Assembly (NCBI RefSeq): GCF_042610375.1 | Contig: NZ_JBGJZL010000002.1 | Coordinates: 424,811 to 488,810 of the forward strand | DNA: 64,000 nt | Direction: 5' to 3' | Source of the DNA: CTSoil-075 sp042610375 | Lineage (GTDB): Bacteria; Bacillota; Negativicutes; DSM-13327 | In this document: piece after piece, positions 1-8,278 of the stretch | How the letters are laid out: each line of letters opens with the position of its first letter | Position numbering within the stretch: the stretch's first letter is position 1 | Position numbers and translations under genes: made by a program | The notes under the pieces: generated by a model | Told to the model about the DNA's origin: nothing | Seen by the model: only the letters and a program-made list of their open reading frames with translations | The model's database searches: none

Positions 1-748
1 TGAAGGAAACGCCTTTCCCTTTTATCGTTTTTGCAATAATCACTGTTGGTTTACCTTTTTCTTGTTTGGCTGCCGTAAAGGCTGCATCTAAAGCCATTAA
101 GTCATGACCGTCGCACTCAACCACGTGCCAATCAAAGGCTTCAAATTTCTTACGCAAATCGCCTAGAGGCATTATATCATCGACTGTACCGTCTAATTGA
201 ACACCATTATAGTCAACAATAGCGATGAGGTTATTCAGTTTATATTTGGCTCCGGCCATGAGAGCTTCCCAGTTTTGTCCTTCCTGAAGTTCTCCATCTC
301 CGACGAGGACGTAGGTATTATAGTCCTTATTATCCATTCGAGCAGATAATGCTAAGCCGATACCTGCAGAAAGTCCAAGGCCCAAAGAACCGGTAGATAA
401 GTCGATTCCTGGAATTCGTTTCATATCAGGATGCCCTTGCAGCATACAACCTAGCTGGCGTAAATTGCCTAGTTCTTCTTCCGAGAAATAGCCTTTGCAG
501 GCCAATGTAGTATATACTACTGGCGCACAGTGCCCCTTCGATGCGATGAATCGATCTCTGTCTGGACAACCTGGCGAAGCACAATCTACGCGCATATGAT
601 TAAAATAAAGGGTGGTCATGATTTCTACCGCTGATAAAGATCCACCTGGATGACCTGTTTGTACCTTATATAAAGTATCGATAATATTGATGCGCATTTT
701 TTGGGTAATCTGAATCAACTCGTTGATTTTTTCTGTAGTTAATGCCAT
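1..748 (-). CDS. Transketolase, N-terminal subunit (partial, runs off window start)
   Basis: Half-size transketolase: the thiamine-diphosphate-binding N-terminal subunit of a two-subunit enzyme that moves two-carbon units between sugar phosphates in the non-oxidative pentose phosphate pathway. Visible in translation are HPGGSLSA near residue 30, GHCAPVVY, the glycine-rich GSLGLGLSAGIGLALS and the TPP/Mg motif GDGELQEGQNWEA. Only 249 codons are present because the 3' end lies beyond base 1; the pyrimidine-binding C-terminal subunit should follow there. The ATG at 748 has a strong site (GAGGAGGAG, about 7 nt upstream). It lies 56 nt after the FG-GAP-like gene with no terminator between, so both probably share the sigma-54 promoter at 1911-1926. 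Family assignment is firm; the physiological substrate is not known. Confidence 0.93.
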   Translation of the reverse strand, partial: MALTTEKINELIQITQKMRINIIDTLYKVQTGHPGGSLSAVEIMTTLYFNHMRVDCASPGCPDRDRFIASKGHCAPVVYTTLACKGYFSEEELGNLRQLGCMLQGHPDMKRIPGIDLSTGSLGLGLSAGIGLALSARMDNKDYNTYVLVGDGELQEGQNWEALMAGAKYKLNNLIAIVDYNGVQLDGTVDDIMPLGDLRKKFEAFDWHVVECDGHDLMALDAAFTAAKQEKGKPTVIIAKTIKGKGVSF

Positions 749-804
749 GTAATAGTCTCCTCCTCTGACATCTATTTCTCTATAAGATCTTATAACGTTG
801 CTGC

Positions 805-1827
805 TTACTCAAAAATTTCGTAAAGCGTTATTTCTTCAATATCCCGATTGGCGGCTAAGATTAAATCAGATTTTCCTGTATTAAGCACTGCTATATTGGT
901 AGGACCTCCAGTATTATCTATGGTAAAATGCTTAATTCGACCCGATCCTTCTTCCGTTTGAAAACAATTTAATTCCCTGTGTCCATCTCGTCCACCAATG
1001 ATAAAGGATGGCTTATTCAATATTTTCCCACCCCATACAACATGACCAAATTCGTATTCATATTCATAAATCGGTGAGAGTTTACCATCCTTATTCTTAT
1101 ATATAATTCCTCGATTACCATGAAAAGGCTCTATCGTTGCTAGTTCCATACAACCGTCATTATCGATATCACAGATCGCCATATCACTTATCTCATGGTG
1201 CAATAGTTGCTCTATTTCCCAAGAATCACTGGCTTTTTTAGGCAGATACAGAGCGAACACGCCCTCTACACCAGAAATAAGATAAGCATCTTTATGATTC
1301 CATTTCCCTTTACAAAACCCATGATTTTTTGTTATGCCTTCGAGTATTGGTCGTAATGCAAAAGGCTCACTAATCTCTTCACCGATTTCACCAACATATA
1401 CTTTCCCCGGCTTGGACCAGTCTTCCTTAAATTCTTTATCGTCGCATAGGGTTGAACCAATGAAACAAAGCTTATTATTTAAAAGGAACAAGTCAAACCT
1501 GTGTAAATATGGGATTGTCATAATGGGATTAACGACCCAATTAAAGTTACTATCGCATTTTGCATGAACGATCTTTGATTCTTTTGCCTGAAAGCCAGCG
1601 TAGAAATCCCGAGTTGCAATGAATTCATTTTCTCTGCCGGGTATAGGCACAATGTTCATTGTACCACCTCGTTCATCCCAAACAGAAGTACCTTTCCAGT
1701 CTGATTCATTAAATGCCATGCAAGCTTTATCGCCTGCCGCTAAGAAGGTTGGCGTCCCATTAATTTTCATAATTGCAGGTGCGTACACCGTATCCAATTG
1801 ACCAAGGATTCTTTTATTTATTTTCAT
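805..1827 (-). CDS. FG-GAP/VCBS-like repeat protein, function unknown
   Basis: About 340 residues. I do not recognise a named family. A motif near the middle, CDIDNDGCMELATIEPFHG, is like the calcium-binding D-x-D-x-D/N-G loop of FG-GAP/VCBS beta-propeller repeats, and several WGG/GG-rich segments fit a propeller. There is no signal peptide, so it is probably cytoplasmic. The open frame extends upstream to 1887, but the ATG at 1827 is chosen because GGAAGTGG lies just upstream and the extension is not protein-like. It is first in the operon behind the sigma-54 promoter and precedes transketolase, which suggests a role in sugar or sugar-phosphate handling; that link is inference only. Confidence 0.75.
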   Translation of the reverse strand: MKINKRILGQLDTVYAPAIMKINGTPTFLAAGDKACMAFNESDWKGTSVWDERGGTMNIVPIPGRENEFIATRDFYAGFQAKESKIVHAKCDSNFNWVVNPIMTIPYLHRFDLFLLNNKLCFIGSTLCDDKEFKEDWSKPGKVYVGEIGEEISEPFALRPILEGITKNHGFCKGKWNHKDAYLISGVEGVFALYLPKKASDSWEIEQLLHHEISDMAICDIDNDGCMELATIEPFHGNRGIIYKNKDGKLSPIYEYEYEFGHVVWGGKILNKPSFIIGGRDGHRELNCFQTEEGSGRIKHFTIDNTGGPTNIAVLNTGKSDLILAANRDIEEITLYEIFE

Positions 1828-1910
1828 TCTCACCACTTCCTTTATTATTTTCCGCCAACAACTCTTCTTACCTCCAATCATTTTCAAAATTCCGTCTATT
1901 GAAATATAAA

Positions 1911-1926
1911 TGCAATTATCGTGCCA
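1911..1926 (-). promoter_or_regulatory. Sigma-54 (-24/-12) promoter
   Basis: Read on the minus strand the sequence is TGGCACG-ATAA-TTGCA, matching the RpoN consensus TGGCACG-N4-TTGC(A/T) at every conserved base. The expected start site, near 1899, is about 70 nt upstream of the ATG at 1827. The adjacent gene at 2137-4005 encodes a sigma-54 activator, so this is very likely its target. A short imperfect palindrome ATCAA-N6-TTGAT at 1960-1975 may be part of an activator site, but it is closer than usual for such sites. Confidence 0.88.
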
Positions 1927-2093
1927 TAGCCTGGCCGAATTTTTCTTAAATGGATCATCATCAAAATTTCTTGATTATTTTTTCTAATCGGGGCCCTTTA
2001 CAAGGCGATACTCCCCTTGATTCTCATTTTTTATAAGTTAAATTTTAGATTATATATTTTTTTTAAAAAGAAAGAATTTTGAGAAATAAAAAA

Positions 2094-2124
2094 AACACTA
2101 TGTTGAAAAAAGCAACATAGTGTT
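2094..2124 (-). terminator. Rho-independent terminator of the PrpR-type gene
   Basis: Perfect 12-bp stem AACACTATGTTG/CAACATAGTGTT followed on the minus strand by a run of eight T. It starts just after the stop codon at 2137 and separates the regulator from the sigma-54 operon downstream. Confidence 0.9.
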
Positions 2125-2136
2125 CATCTGTTTGTT

Positions 2137-4005
2137 TCATTTTGTAAGTTCCCATAATTGTATCTTGCGCCACAGTGTGGTTCTGTTAATACCAAGACGG
2201 CGGGCTGTTCTGGTATAGTTATACTTTTCCTCTAATAACACTTGTTCAATCTGCTTTCTTTCTAAAACCCGCAGTTGGTCGCCAGTGGCCTCCTGATGTG
2301 GCGGTTTTTCAGCAATAAGCAATTCACGGCGCAGGTCAGCTTCTTCAATCATTGATCCTGTAGCCAATAAGGCTACACGCTCAATTACATTTTCCAATTC
2401 CCGTATATTCCCCGGCCAACGATAAGTTTGCAACAATTTTATGGCCTCTACAGTAATTCCTATATTTTTGGTACGTGATATATGTAATCTTCCCAGTAGA
2501 CTGGTTATCAAAGCTGGAATATCATCTATCCGGTCACGCAGCGGTGGAAGATGAAGTCGGAGTACATTTAAACGATAATATAAATCATCACGAAATTTCT
2601 TTATTTCAATAAGTTTCTCCAAATCTTGATTCGATGCCGAGATAATACGGACATCGATAGGAATGACATTATCTGCTCCTAGCCGCATGACTTCTCGCTC
2701 CTGCAATACTCTGAGCAATCTGGCTTGTAAAAATAGAGGCATTTCACTAATTTCATCCAGAAAAATTGTCCCGCCATGAGCTAGCTCAAATAAACCCTGT
2801 TTGCCGCCTTTCTTCGCACCAGTAAACGCACCTTCCACATAACCAAACAATTCACTCTCTAGCAGATTTTCTGGTAAAGCCGCGCAGTTAACTGCGACAA
2901 ATGGACCATTTTTCCGGTTGGATAAATTATGAATACTCTGCGTAACTCGCTCTTTGCCAGTTCCAGATTCACCAGTAAGCAATACTGTCGCGTCAGTCAG
3001 CGCATATTGACGTACTCGCTCTTTTACGGCTTGCATGGCAACGGAAGAACCAATTAGATTCTCAAAATGATATTTAGCTAACAGGCCTTTTTTATTGATT
3101 TTCTGTCGAATCGCCTGTTCAAATTGTTGCAACTGGGTTACATCCTGAATATTGGCGACAGCTCCTACCACTTCATCTCCCAACTTTATAGGAATTCGCT
3201 TTATCGCAAGAAGTTTATCCCCAATCTTTTTAATGCCTTCACGTTCATAAGAATTGCCACGCAGGCAATTTCTCAATTGATCATCTGGCCTAATATCGCC
3301 GATATATTTGCCGATGACAGAAGTTTCTTGAAGTTGAAACGCCTGTCCGGCAACAGGATTGCATACCGTGACAAGACCGTTTTTGTTAACCGCAATGATC
3401 CCCTCTGCCGATGAATTCACAATGATTCGAAATAATTCATTACGGACCCGTTCTACTTCTTGGGCTTTGGCAATTACGACAGCTTCCTCGATAGCCTTTT
3501 TGATTGTTTCCGGTCCAGAATTGAAGGATTCGACCATGAAATCCCAACATTTGGCCGCTTTAACTCCGTCTCCATCACCGACGACTCCCATCACGCCTGC
3601 TTGCGCAATTTGCTGCAATATATGCTGTAAATTTTTGATACTAGACCATGGACGCATGAAAATCTGCGTCGACCCAATTTGGAGATCTTGAACCGTAGCA
3701 TCAATCATATTGCTATTGGTTACAATGGCAATTGTGTCTACTCCTTTTGTAATCAAACGGTGAATTGGTGGCAAAAAATCATAAATTGTTGTGGTGATAC
3801 TTACCACAGGTTTGCCCGTTTCTTTATGTATCTCCGTAGCTCTGCCACCACGACTGATGAAAATGTTAACATCCGGATAGGCTTGGACTAATTCTTTAAC
3901 TGGAGTTGTGGTATCAATACGGATGTTAAGCCCCATTTCTTTCAAGACTTGAGCGGCGACTTCCGCCATGCTTTGAGTAATAGCCACAAAGAGAATGGCT
4001 TCCAT
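2137..4005 (-). CDS. Sigma-54-dependent transcriptional activator, PrpR-N/PAS/AAA+/Fis
   Basis: Enhancer-binding protein that remodels RNA polymerase-sigma-54 by ATP hydrolysis. Order of parts in 622 residues: PrpR_N-type sensor domain (about 1-180), PAS domain (about 190-295), AAA+ domain with Walker A GESGTGKE (345-352), the sigma-54-contacting GAFTGA loop (392-397) and Walker B GGTIFLDEIS (411-420), then a Fis-type helix-turn-helix ending TRTARRLGINRTTLWRKI. All catalytic motifs are intact. The ATG at 4005 has AAAGGAGG 7 nt upstream. PrpR_N domains usually bind small metabolites such as carboxylates or sugar-acid derivatives; the ligand here cannot be read. Its own terminator and the -24/-12 promoter just downstream point to the FG-GAP/transketolase operon as target. 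Confidence 0.93.
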   Translation of the reverse strand: MEAILFVAITQSMAEVAAQVLKEMGLNIRIDTTTPVKELVQAYPDVNIFISRGGRATEIHKETGKPVVSITTTIYDFLPPIHRLITKGVDTIAIVTNSNMIDATVQDLQIGSTQIFMRPWSSIKNLQHILQQIAQAGVMGVVGDGDGVKAAKCWDFMVESFNSGPETIKKAIEEAVVIAKAQEVERVRNELFRIIVNSSAEGIIAVNKNGLVTVCNPVAGQAFQLQETSVIGKYIGDIRPDDQLRNCLRGNSYEREGIKKIGDKLLAIKRIPIKLGDEVVGAVANIQDVTQLQQFEQAIRQKINKKGLLAKYHFENLIGSSVAMQAVKERVRQYALTDATVLLTGESGTGKERVTQSIHNLSNRKNGPFVAVNCAALPENLLESELFGYVEGAFTGAKKGGKQGLFELAHGGTIFLDEISEMPLFLQARLLRVLQEREVMRLGADNVIPIDVRIISASNQDLEKLIEIKKFRDDLYYRLNVLRLHLPPLRDRIDDIPALITSLLGRLHISRTKNIGITVEAIKLLQTYRWPGNIRELENVIERVALLATGSMIEEADLRRELLIAEKPPHQEATGDQLRVLERKQIEQVLLEEKYNYTRTARRLGINRTTLWRKIQLWELTK

Positions 4006-4022
4006 GACATTTCCTCCTTTAC

Positions 4023-4075
4023 GATCGATTTGATCATATCAAACATTTTAATTCTTGTGATATATCAGATCGATC
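4023..4075. promoter_or_regulatory. Large imperfect inverted repeat upstream of the PrpR-type gene
   Basis: Left arm 4023-4041 (GATCGATTTGATCATATCA) and right arm 4058-4075 (TGATATATCAGATCGATC) pair with one mismatch and one single-base bulge. A smaller perfect palindrome TTTGAT-CAT-ATCAAA sits at 4029-4043. It ends about 18 nt before the start codon, a position that suits an operator or autoregulatory site. No regulator is assigned. Confidence 0.5.
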
Positions 4076-4219
4076 AGTTTGTATTAACTGTTTATTAACC
4101 TTAACTACCGTTTTGTCCTTCACCAGTAAGAAAAATAATACTCATAATATAAGAAAAGGCTTGGCTTGTGCCAAGTCTTAGTCATTCTTACTTGGAATCA
4201 AGAAACCGTTATACTTTCT

Positions 4220-4274
4220 GATTACGAAATAAAGCTGCAGACAATCTTGATGTCTACAGCTTTATTTCGTAATC
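4220..4274 (-). terminator. Long-stem terminator after the histidine kinase gene
   Basis: Stem of about 24 bp with one mismatch; arms 4220-4243 and 4251-4274, loop 7 nt. On the minus strand the inner GC-rich stem GCTG(T/C)AGACA is followed by TTTATTT, as in a terminator, and the stem extends through the A/T tract. It lies 18 nt past the kinase stop codon. Confidence 0.75.
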
Positions 4275-4292
4275 AGTTGTATGCTTGATGCA

Positions 4293-5585
4293 CTAGATCG
4301 GTAAATTTACTATAAAAGAACTGCCATATCCTGGCGTACTTTCTACGCTAATACTTCCTTCGTGAGCATCAACTATCCATTTGGCAATCGATAAGCCAAT
4401 TCCTGTGCCACCTTCTTCTCTGGATCTTACTTTGTCTACCCTATAAAAACGATCAAAAATGAGGTTTTGGTGTGCAGCCGGAATGCCTACGCCCTTATCT
4501 TGTACAATAATGCGAACACTTGGCTTTGGACCCTCTATCATTCTTATTACAATATCGATCCTGCCTCCAGGAGGAGTGTACTTTATAGCATTATCAAGCA
4601 AGATTAACAGTAATTGGTTTATTCTCTCTTTATCAGCAAAAACGACGATATTATTTTCACAGTCTAATCCTAATTCTAGAGTCTTTTCATCAGCCACTGG
4701 TTGAAAGGAACGAATAATCTGTTGCGTAACAGTATATAAATCAAATTTTTCTTTAATAATATTAGTTGCTCCTGCATCAGCTCGTGCAAGGGTCAATAAA
4801 TCTGAAACCATTTTAGTAATTCTTCTAACTTCGCTTTTCATATCATCTAATACTTGGGTGGAAAAGGAAGAAAGATGATTATCATCATCCGATTGGACAA
4901 CTTCAACAGAAGTCAAGAGTATACTAAGAGGAGTACGTAATTCATGAGATGCATTAGCAACAAACTCACGTTGTCTTGAAAAAGAATTATTGATTGGAAC
5001 GATCACGCGTCCAGCCAATAAATGCCCTACGAAAACAGCAGCTATAAGAAACAATATGGAGATCACAATTAATACAATCAGTAAATTTTTTAGTATCTCA
5101 TAATATGATGTTATATCTTCACCGACATAAACTCTGCCGAGGAGTTCCTGTCCATCATAGATTGGCATACTACACATGATTAGAATGACCCGTTCTCCAT
5201 CAGCAATATGGAATTTCTTAATATTCCCTTCACCATCCGTATCTTGCCAGCTGCTGATCATATCTCGAACTTTAGAGCGCATTTTAACGACAGGCTCTTC
5301 GGTGTCAACTAATTTTCCATCGTTATCAAACACATAAAAGAAAATTTTACCACCTATATTATTTGCATTGTCATCATCTTTTAACATTATCCTAGATTCT
5401 TTTCGCTTAAGCATCATGACGTGCTCTTTTACCTCTTCTTGAGTAAAAGCCTGTATATCTTGTTGTTCCTCGCGATGGAGCACCCAAAGTATTCCAGCGT
5501 AGCTTACGGCAATAAATGCTAAAAGGAAGATCGTCATAACTACAGCGTATAGAATTGTTAAGCGGTTACGGATTTTAGAAAACAT
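4293..5585 (-). CDS. Membrane sensor histidine kinase (partner of the regulator at 5575-6258)
   Basis: 430 residues. Transmembrane helix near 10-35, an extracytoplasmic region of about 130 residues, a second helix near 165-192, then HisKA with the phospho-acceptor motif ASHELRTPLS (His214) and an HATPase_c domain with N box LDNAIKYTPPGG and G boxes DKGVGIP and GTGIGLS. A full HAMP linker is not obvious. It overlaps the response regulator gene by 11 nt, so the two are translationally coupled. The architecture is close to CiaH/ArlS-type envelope-stress sensors. The signal is unknown; the neighbouring lipid glycosyltransferase gene hints at an envelope stimulus (inference). Confidence 0.92.
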   Translation of the reverse strand: MFSKIRNRLTILYAVVMTIFLLAFIAVSYAGILWVLHREEQQDIQAFTQEEVKEHVMMLKRKESRIMLKDDDNANNIGGKIFFYVFDNDGKLVDTEEPVVKMRSKVRDMISSWQDTDGEGNIKKFHIADGERVILIMCSMPIYDGQELLGRVYVGEDITSYYEILKNLLIVLIVISILFLIAAVFVGHLLAGRVIVPINNSFSRQREFVANASHELRTPLSILLTSVEVVQSDDDNHLSSFSTQVLDDMKSEVRRITKMVSDLLTLARADAGATNIIKEKFDLYTVTQQIIRSFQPVADEKTLELGLDCENNIVVFADKERINQLLLILLDNAIKYTPPGGRIDIVIRMIEGPKPSVRIIVQDKGVGIPAAHQNLIFDRFYRVDKVRSREEGGTGIGLSIAKWIVDAHEGSISVESTPGYGSSFIVNLPI

Positions 5586-6258
5586 GGTGAGTTTCCAATT
5601 TAAAACCGATACCCCTAATGTTTTGCAACTCTACATCATCATCAGAAAGGTTGATTTTTTTTCGAAGTAACCGAACATAGGCATCAAGATTATTAGATGA
5701 GACATTGCCATCTAAGCCCCATATCCTATCTAAGAGGACCTCTCTTGGTACTACATGTCCTCTATTTTGCACTAATAAATCAAGTAATTGAAACTCTCGA
5801 ACGGTAAGCTGTATTTCGTCATTGCCACGTTGTACACTACGAGTCGTACGATTTATTATCAGACTGCCGATTTGTAATATTTCTTCCTTTAATTTTACGT
5901 TACTACGTCGCGACAGAGCGCGGATTCTTGCAATTAGTTCCGCAAACTCAAAGGGTTTTACAAGATAGTCATCAGCGCCTGTATTCAAACCTAGAACTCG
6001 GTCACTGACAGCATCTTTGGCTGTTAAGATTAGTATAGCTCCTTGATAGTTTTGTCTACGCAAATAATGACAAACTTCTATCCCTGTTTCACCAGGCATC
6101 ATCCAATCCAAAATGATTACATCATAAGGAGAATGAATCGCATAGTCGATCGCTGTATCGCCACGTAAAACCCAATCAACTTGAACCATCTCTTTCTCTA
6201 ACATATGCTTAATCAATCTTCCAAGCTTGGCATCGTCTTCCGCAAGTAATACTCGCAT
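5575..6258 (-). CDS. OmpR-family response regulator
   Basis: 227 residues: receiver domain with acidic pair at E7-D9 and phospho-acceptor Asp51 (VIILDWMMPG), the conserved Lys in LVKPFEF, then a winged-helix DNA-binding domain ending in RGIGFKLE. The ATG at 6258 has AAAGGAG 8 nt upstream. It is first gene of a two-gene operon with the kinase at 4293-5585 and has its own sigma-A-like promoter at 6418-6446. Targets cannot be read from the sequence; the glycosyltransferase upstream is a candidate. Confidence 0.93.
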   Translation of the reverse strand: MRVLLAEDDAKLGRLIKHMLEKEMVQVDWVLRGDTAIDYAIHSPYDVIILDWMMPGETGIEVCHYLRRQNYQGAILILTAKDAVSDRVLGLNTGADDYLVKPFEFAELIARIRALSRRSNVKLKEEILQIGSLIINRTTRSVQRGNDEIQLTVREFQLLDLLVQNRGHVVPREVLLDRIWGLDGNVSSNNLDAYVRLLRKKINLSDDDVELQNIRGIGFKLETHHVF

Positions 6259-6417
6259 ATGAGCTTCTCCTTTTGCTATATAAAAGCACTAGCGTCTCAA
6301 TCCTTGAAATAATAACTAAATCTTTCATTCTTTCAATGCTTATTTTAATATATCCAAGATAGAAATAAATCAATAAAGTATTATTAAACAGATTTGCTAA
6401 ACCATACATTTCCATAT

Positions 6418-6446
6418 ATTTTAGGTGATATCTATCTTACTGTCAA
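6418..6446 (-). promoter_or_regulatory. Sigma-A-type promoter for the two-component operon
   Basis: Minus strand TTGACA (6441-6446), 17-nt spacer, TAAAAT (6418-6423). The -35 box is consensus and the -10 box differs at one base. It begins just after the glycosyltransferase stop codon at 6449, so the regulator can be transcribed independently. The leader to the ATG at 6258 is about 150 nt. Confidence 0.65.
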
Positions 6447-6448
6447 TA

Positions 6449-8005
6449 TTATTTATTATCCTCGTGGACAAAAAGGACTTTATCTTCAACATCCGCTAAC
6501 AACCGTACCTTTTTCTGGAGTTGAGATGGCAGATTTTGATAACTTTTCTTTTTAATGATGAAGTATGATTTATCGGTTTTGTTCAGTAACGTTGTCTCGA
6601 GATCCTGTTGGTCAAATTCGATACCTGGCATACCGCTATAAAATATAAAACCAGGTCGATAAAATTTTGCAACATAAACTGGTGCTTGTCCATCATAGTG
6701 TTGTTCGAATTCATTAACAATGCCCTTTACCGTGAAGGCCGGTACCAGAACAGGAAATAGTTGAGTAATTAAAAATGTGGTGAAAAACATCATGCCGATA
6801 ACATTGGCTATGAAGACACCACCAAAGTTACGGCGATAACTCAGCCACCAGACTAAGGCAACAAGCAGTAAAAAAAATACGGCTGTTATTTTGATTAGCG
6901 GAACTAATTGAGACATTACCAACCCGCCTGCGTAAAATAACGCTACTTCGAGCAAAATGACTACGATTGCTAGAAGTAAGCCAGACCATTTCAAAATACT
7001 ACTACGTTTCTCCGTCCAAGCTTTATCAAAGTACCAAGCGATTAGCAATGCCAACGGAGGATACATTGGCAGAATATAAGAAACTAGCTTTGTTTGCGAT
7101 AGGCTAAAGAATAGAAATACCACTGAAGCCCAAATCATTAAAAATATAACCTGGTTGCGTTCTTTCCCCTTCTCTTTCCACCCCGCAATAAACGCTTGGG
7201 TAAAGAAGGCAGTCCATGGAAAAAAACCCATAATCAATACAGGAATATAATAATACCACTGACTTCCTGTTGCATGTTCAGGCTGTAAAAATCGTGTAAA
7301 ATTATGAAATCCCAGAAAGGTGTTGATGAAATCCATACCGTGGTAATAATACATAATCAGATACCAAGGTGCTGCAATCACAGTGAACAATGCTCCACCG
7401 CTCAATAATTTCATACGCTTTAGCAGTGCTAGATTGCTTGTTAATAATAAATAAAGTCCCACAATGACTCCACAAAAAAATACGCCAATTGGCCCTTTGG
7501 TTACAACAGCCAATGCAGCGCACCCATAAAACATATAGTTGTTCTTAAGAAGAAAAGCAAGCAGTGCCCCTGTAATGAAAAATGTCAAGGTGCTATCCGT
7601 AACGGCTGCCCTACTCAGATAGAAATATTCCAGACTGGTCGAGAGAATCAGCGCAGCGAGCAACCCAACACGATCATTAAAAATTTTACGACCCGCTAGA
7701 TAGAGAAGGATTGACCCTAATACCGCCAATAAAGCCGCGGGAAACCTAGCGGCGAACTCCCCAGCACCAAATAGTTTAAATGCCCCAGCTACTAGCCAAT
7801 AATACATTGGTGGTTTATCATACCAAAAATCACCATAGATACGTGGAGATATAAAATCTTGATTTTGTAACATCTCCAGAGCTGTTTCGGCATATACCGG
7901 CTCATCGGGGTCAAATAAAGGTAAATTACCCAGATTAGAAAAAGTAATTAACCAGGAAACACATAGAATGATTGTGATATTGATCCATAATTTTCGATCT
8001 ATCAT
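6449..8005 (-). CDS. ArnT-like membrane glycosyltransferase (GT39/GT83 superfamily)
   Basis: About 518 residues. A polytopic membrane protein with roughly a dozen hydrophobic segments and a soluble C-terminal region near residues 420-518. The first periplasmic loop carries FDPDEPVYAETALEML, the acidic motif expected in dolichol/undecaprenyl-phosphate-sugar transferases such as ArnT and PMT enzymes. These enzymes move a sugar from a polyprenyl carrier to lipid A or a protein on the outer face of the inner membrane. Start set at 8005 because GAAGGAG lies 11 nt upstream; the longer frame from 8041 lacks a site. The acceptor is unknown. It sits upstream of a two-component pair, as lipid-modification genes often do. 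Confidence 0.85.
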   Translation of the reverse strand: MIDRKLWINITIILCVSWLITFSNLGNLPLFDPDEPVYAETALEMLQNQDFISPRIYGDFWYDKPPMYYWLVAGAFKLFGAGEFAARFPAALLAVLGSILLYLAGRKIFNDRVGLLAALILSTSLEYFYLSRAAVTDSTLTFFITGALLAFLLKNNYMFYGCAALAVVTKGPIGVFFCGVIVGLYLLLTSNLALLKRMKLLSGGALFTVIAAPWYLIMYYYHGMDFINTFLGFHNFTRFLQPEHATGSQWYYYIPVLIMGFFPWTAFFTQAFIAGWKEKGKERNQVIFLMIWASVVFLFFSLSQTKLVSYILPMYPPLALLIAWYFDKAWTEKRSSILKWSGLLLAIVVILLEVALFYAGGLVMSQLVPLIKITAVFFLLLVALVWWLSYRRNFGGVFIANVIGMMFFTTFLITQLFPVLVPAFTVKGIVNEFEQHYDGQAPVYVAKFYRPGFIFYSGMPGIEFDQQDLETTLLNKTDKSYFIIKKKSYQNLPSQLQKKVRLLADVEDKVLFVHEDNK

Positions 8006-8220
8006 ATTAGTTGCTACTCCTTCTAGTTGTCTAAATACCATGCTATACTCGATGTTTATCTTTTTTTGCTAATACCTTATCATTACTTTTTAGTTCATCA
8101 CACACCGAGTATAATGGTCATTCTTTCATTTCGTACCTAAGTATAGACTATAATTATGAAAATAAAATGAAAAGAAAAAGTCATAACTCCAATATCACTT
8201 CTATTTGCTAAAAAATTGTC

Positions 8221-8256
8221 AAAAAAACAGTGATAAGTGTATACTGCACTTATCAC
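8221..8256 (-). terminator. Terminator after the patatin gene
   Basis: Perfect 10-bp stem GTGATAAGTG/CACTTATCAC (8230-8239 and 8247-8256) followed on the minus strand by TGTTTTTTT. It ends the transcript of the gene at 8279-9121. Confidence 0.88.
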
Positions 8257-8278
8257 CCAATGAATAAAGTTAGGGATA

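Noticed and set aside
6209..6415. 68-codon frame upstream of the response regulator
   Set aside because: Overlaps the regulator start in another frame, lacks a ribosome site and lies in the leader after the promoter.
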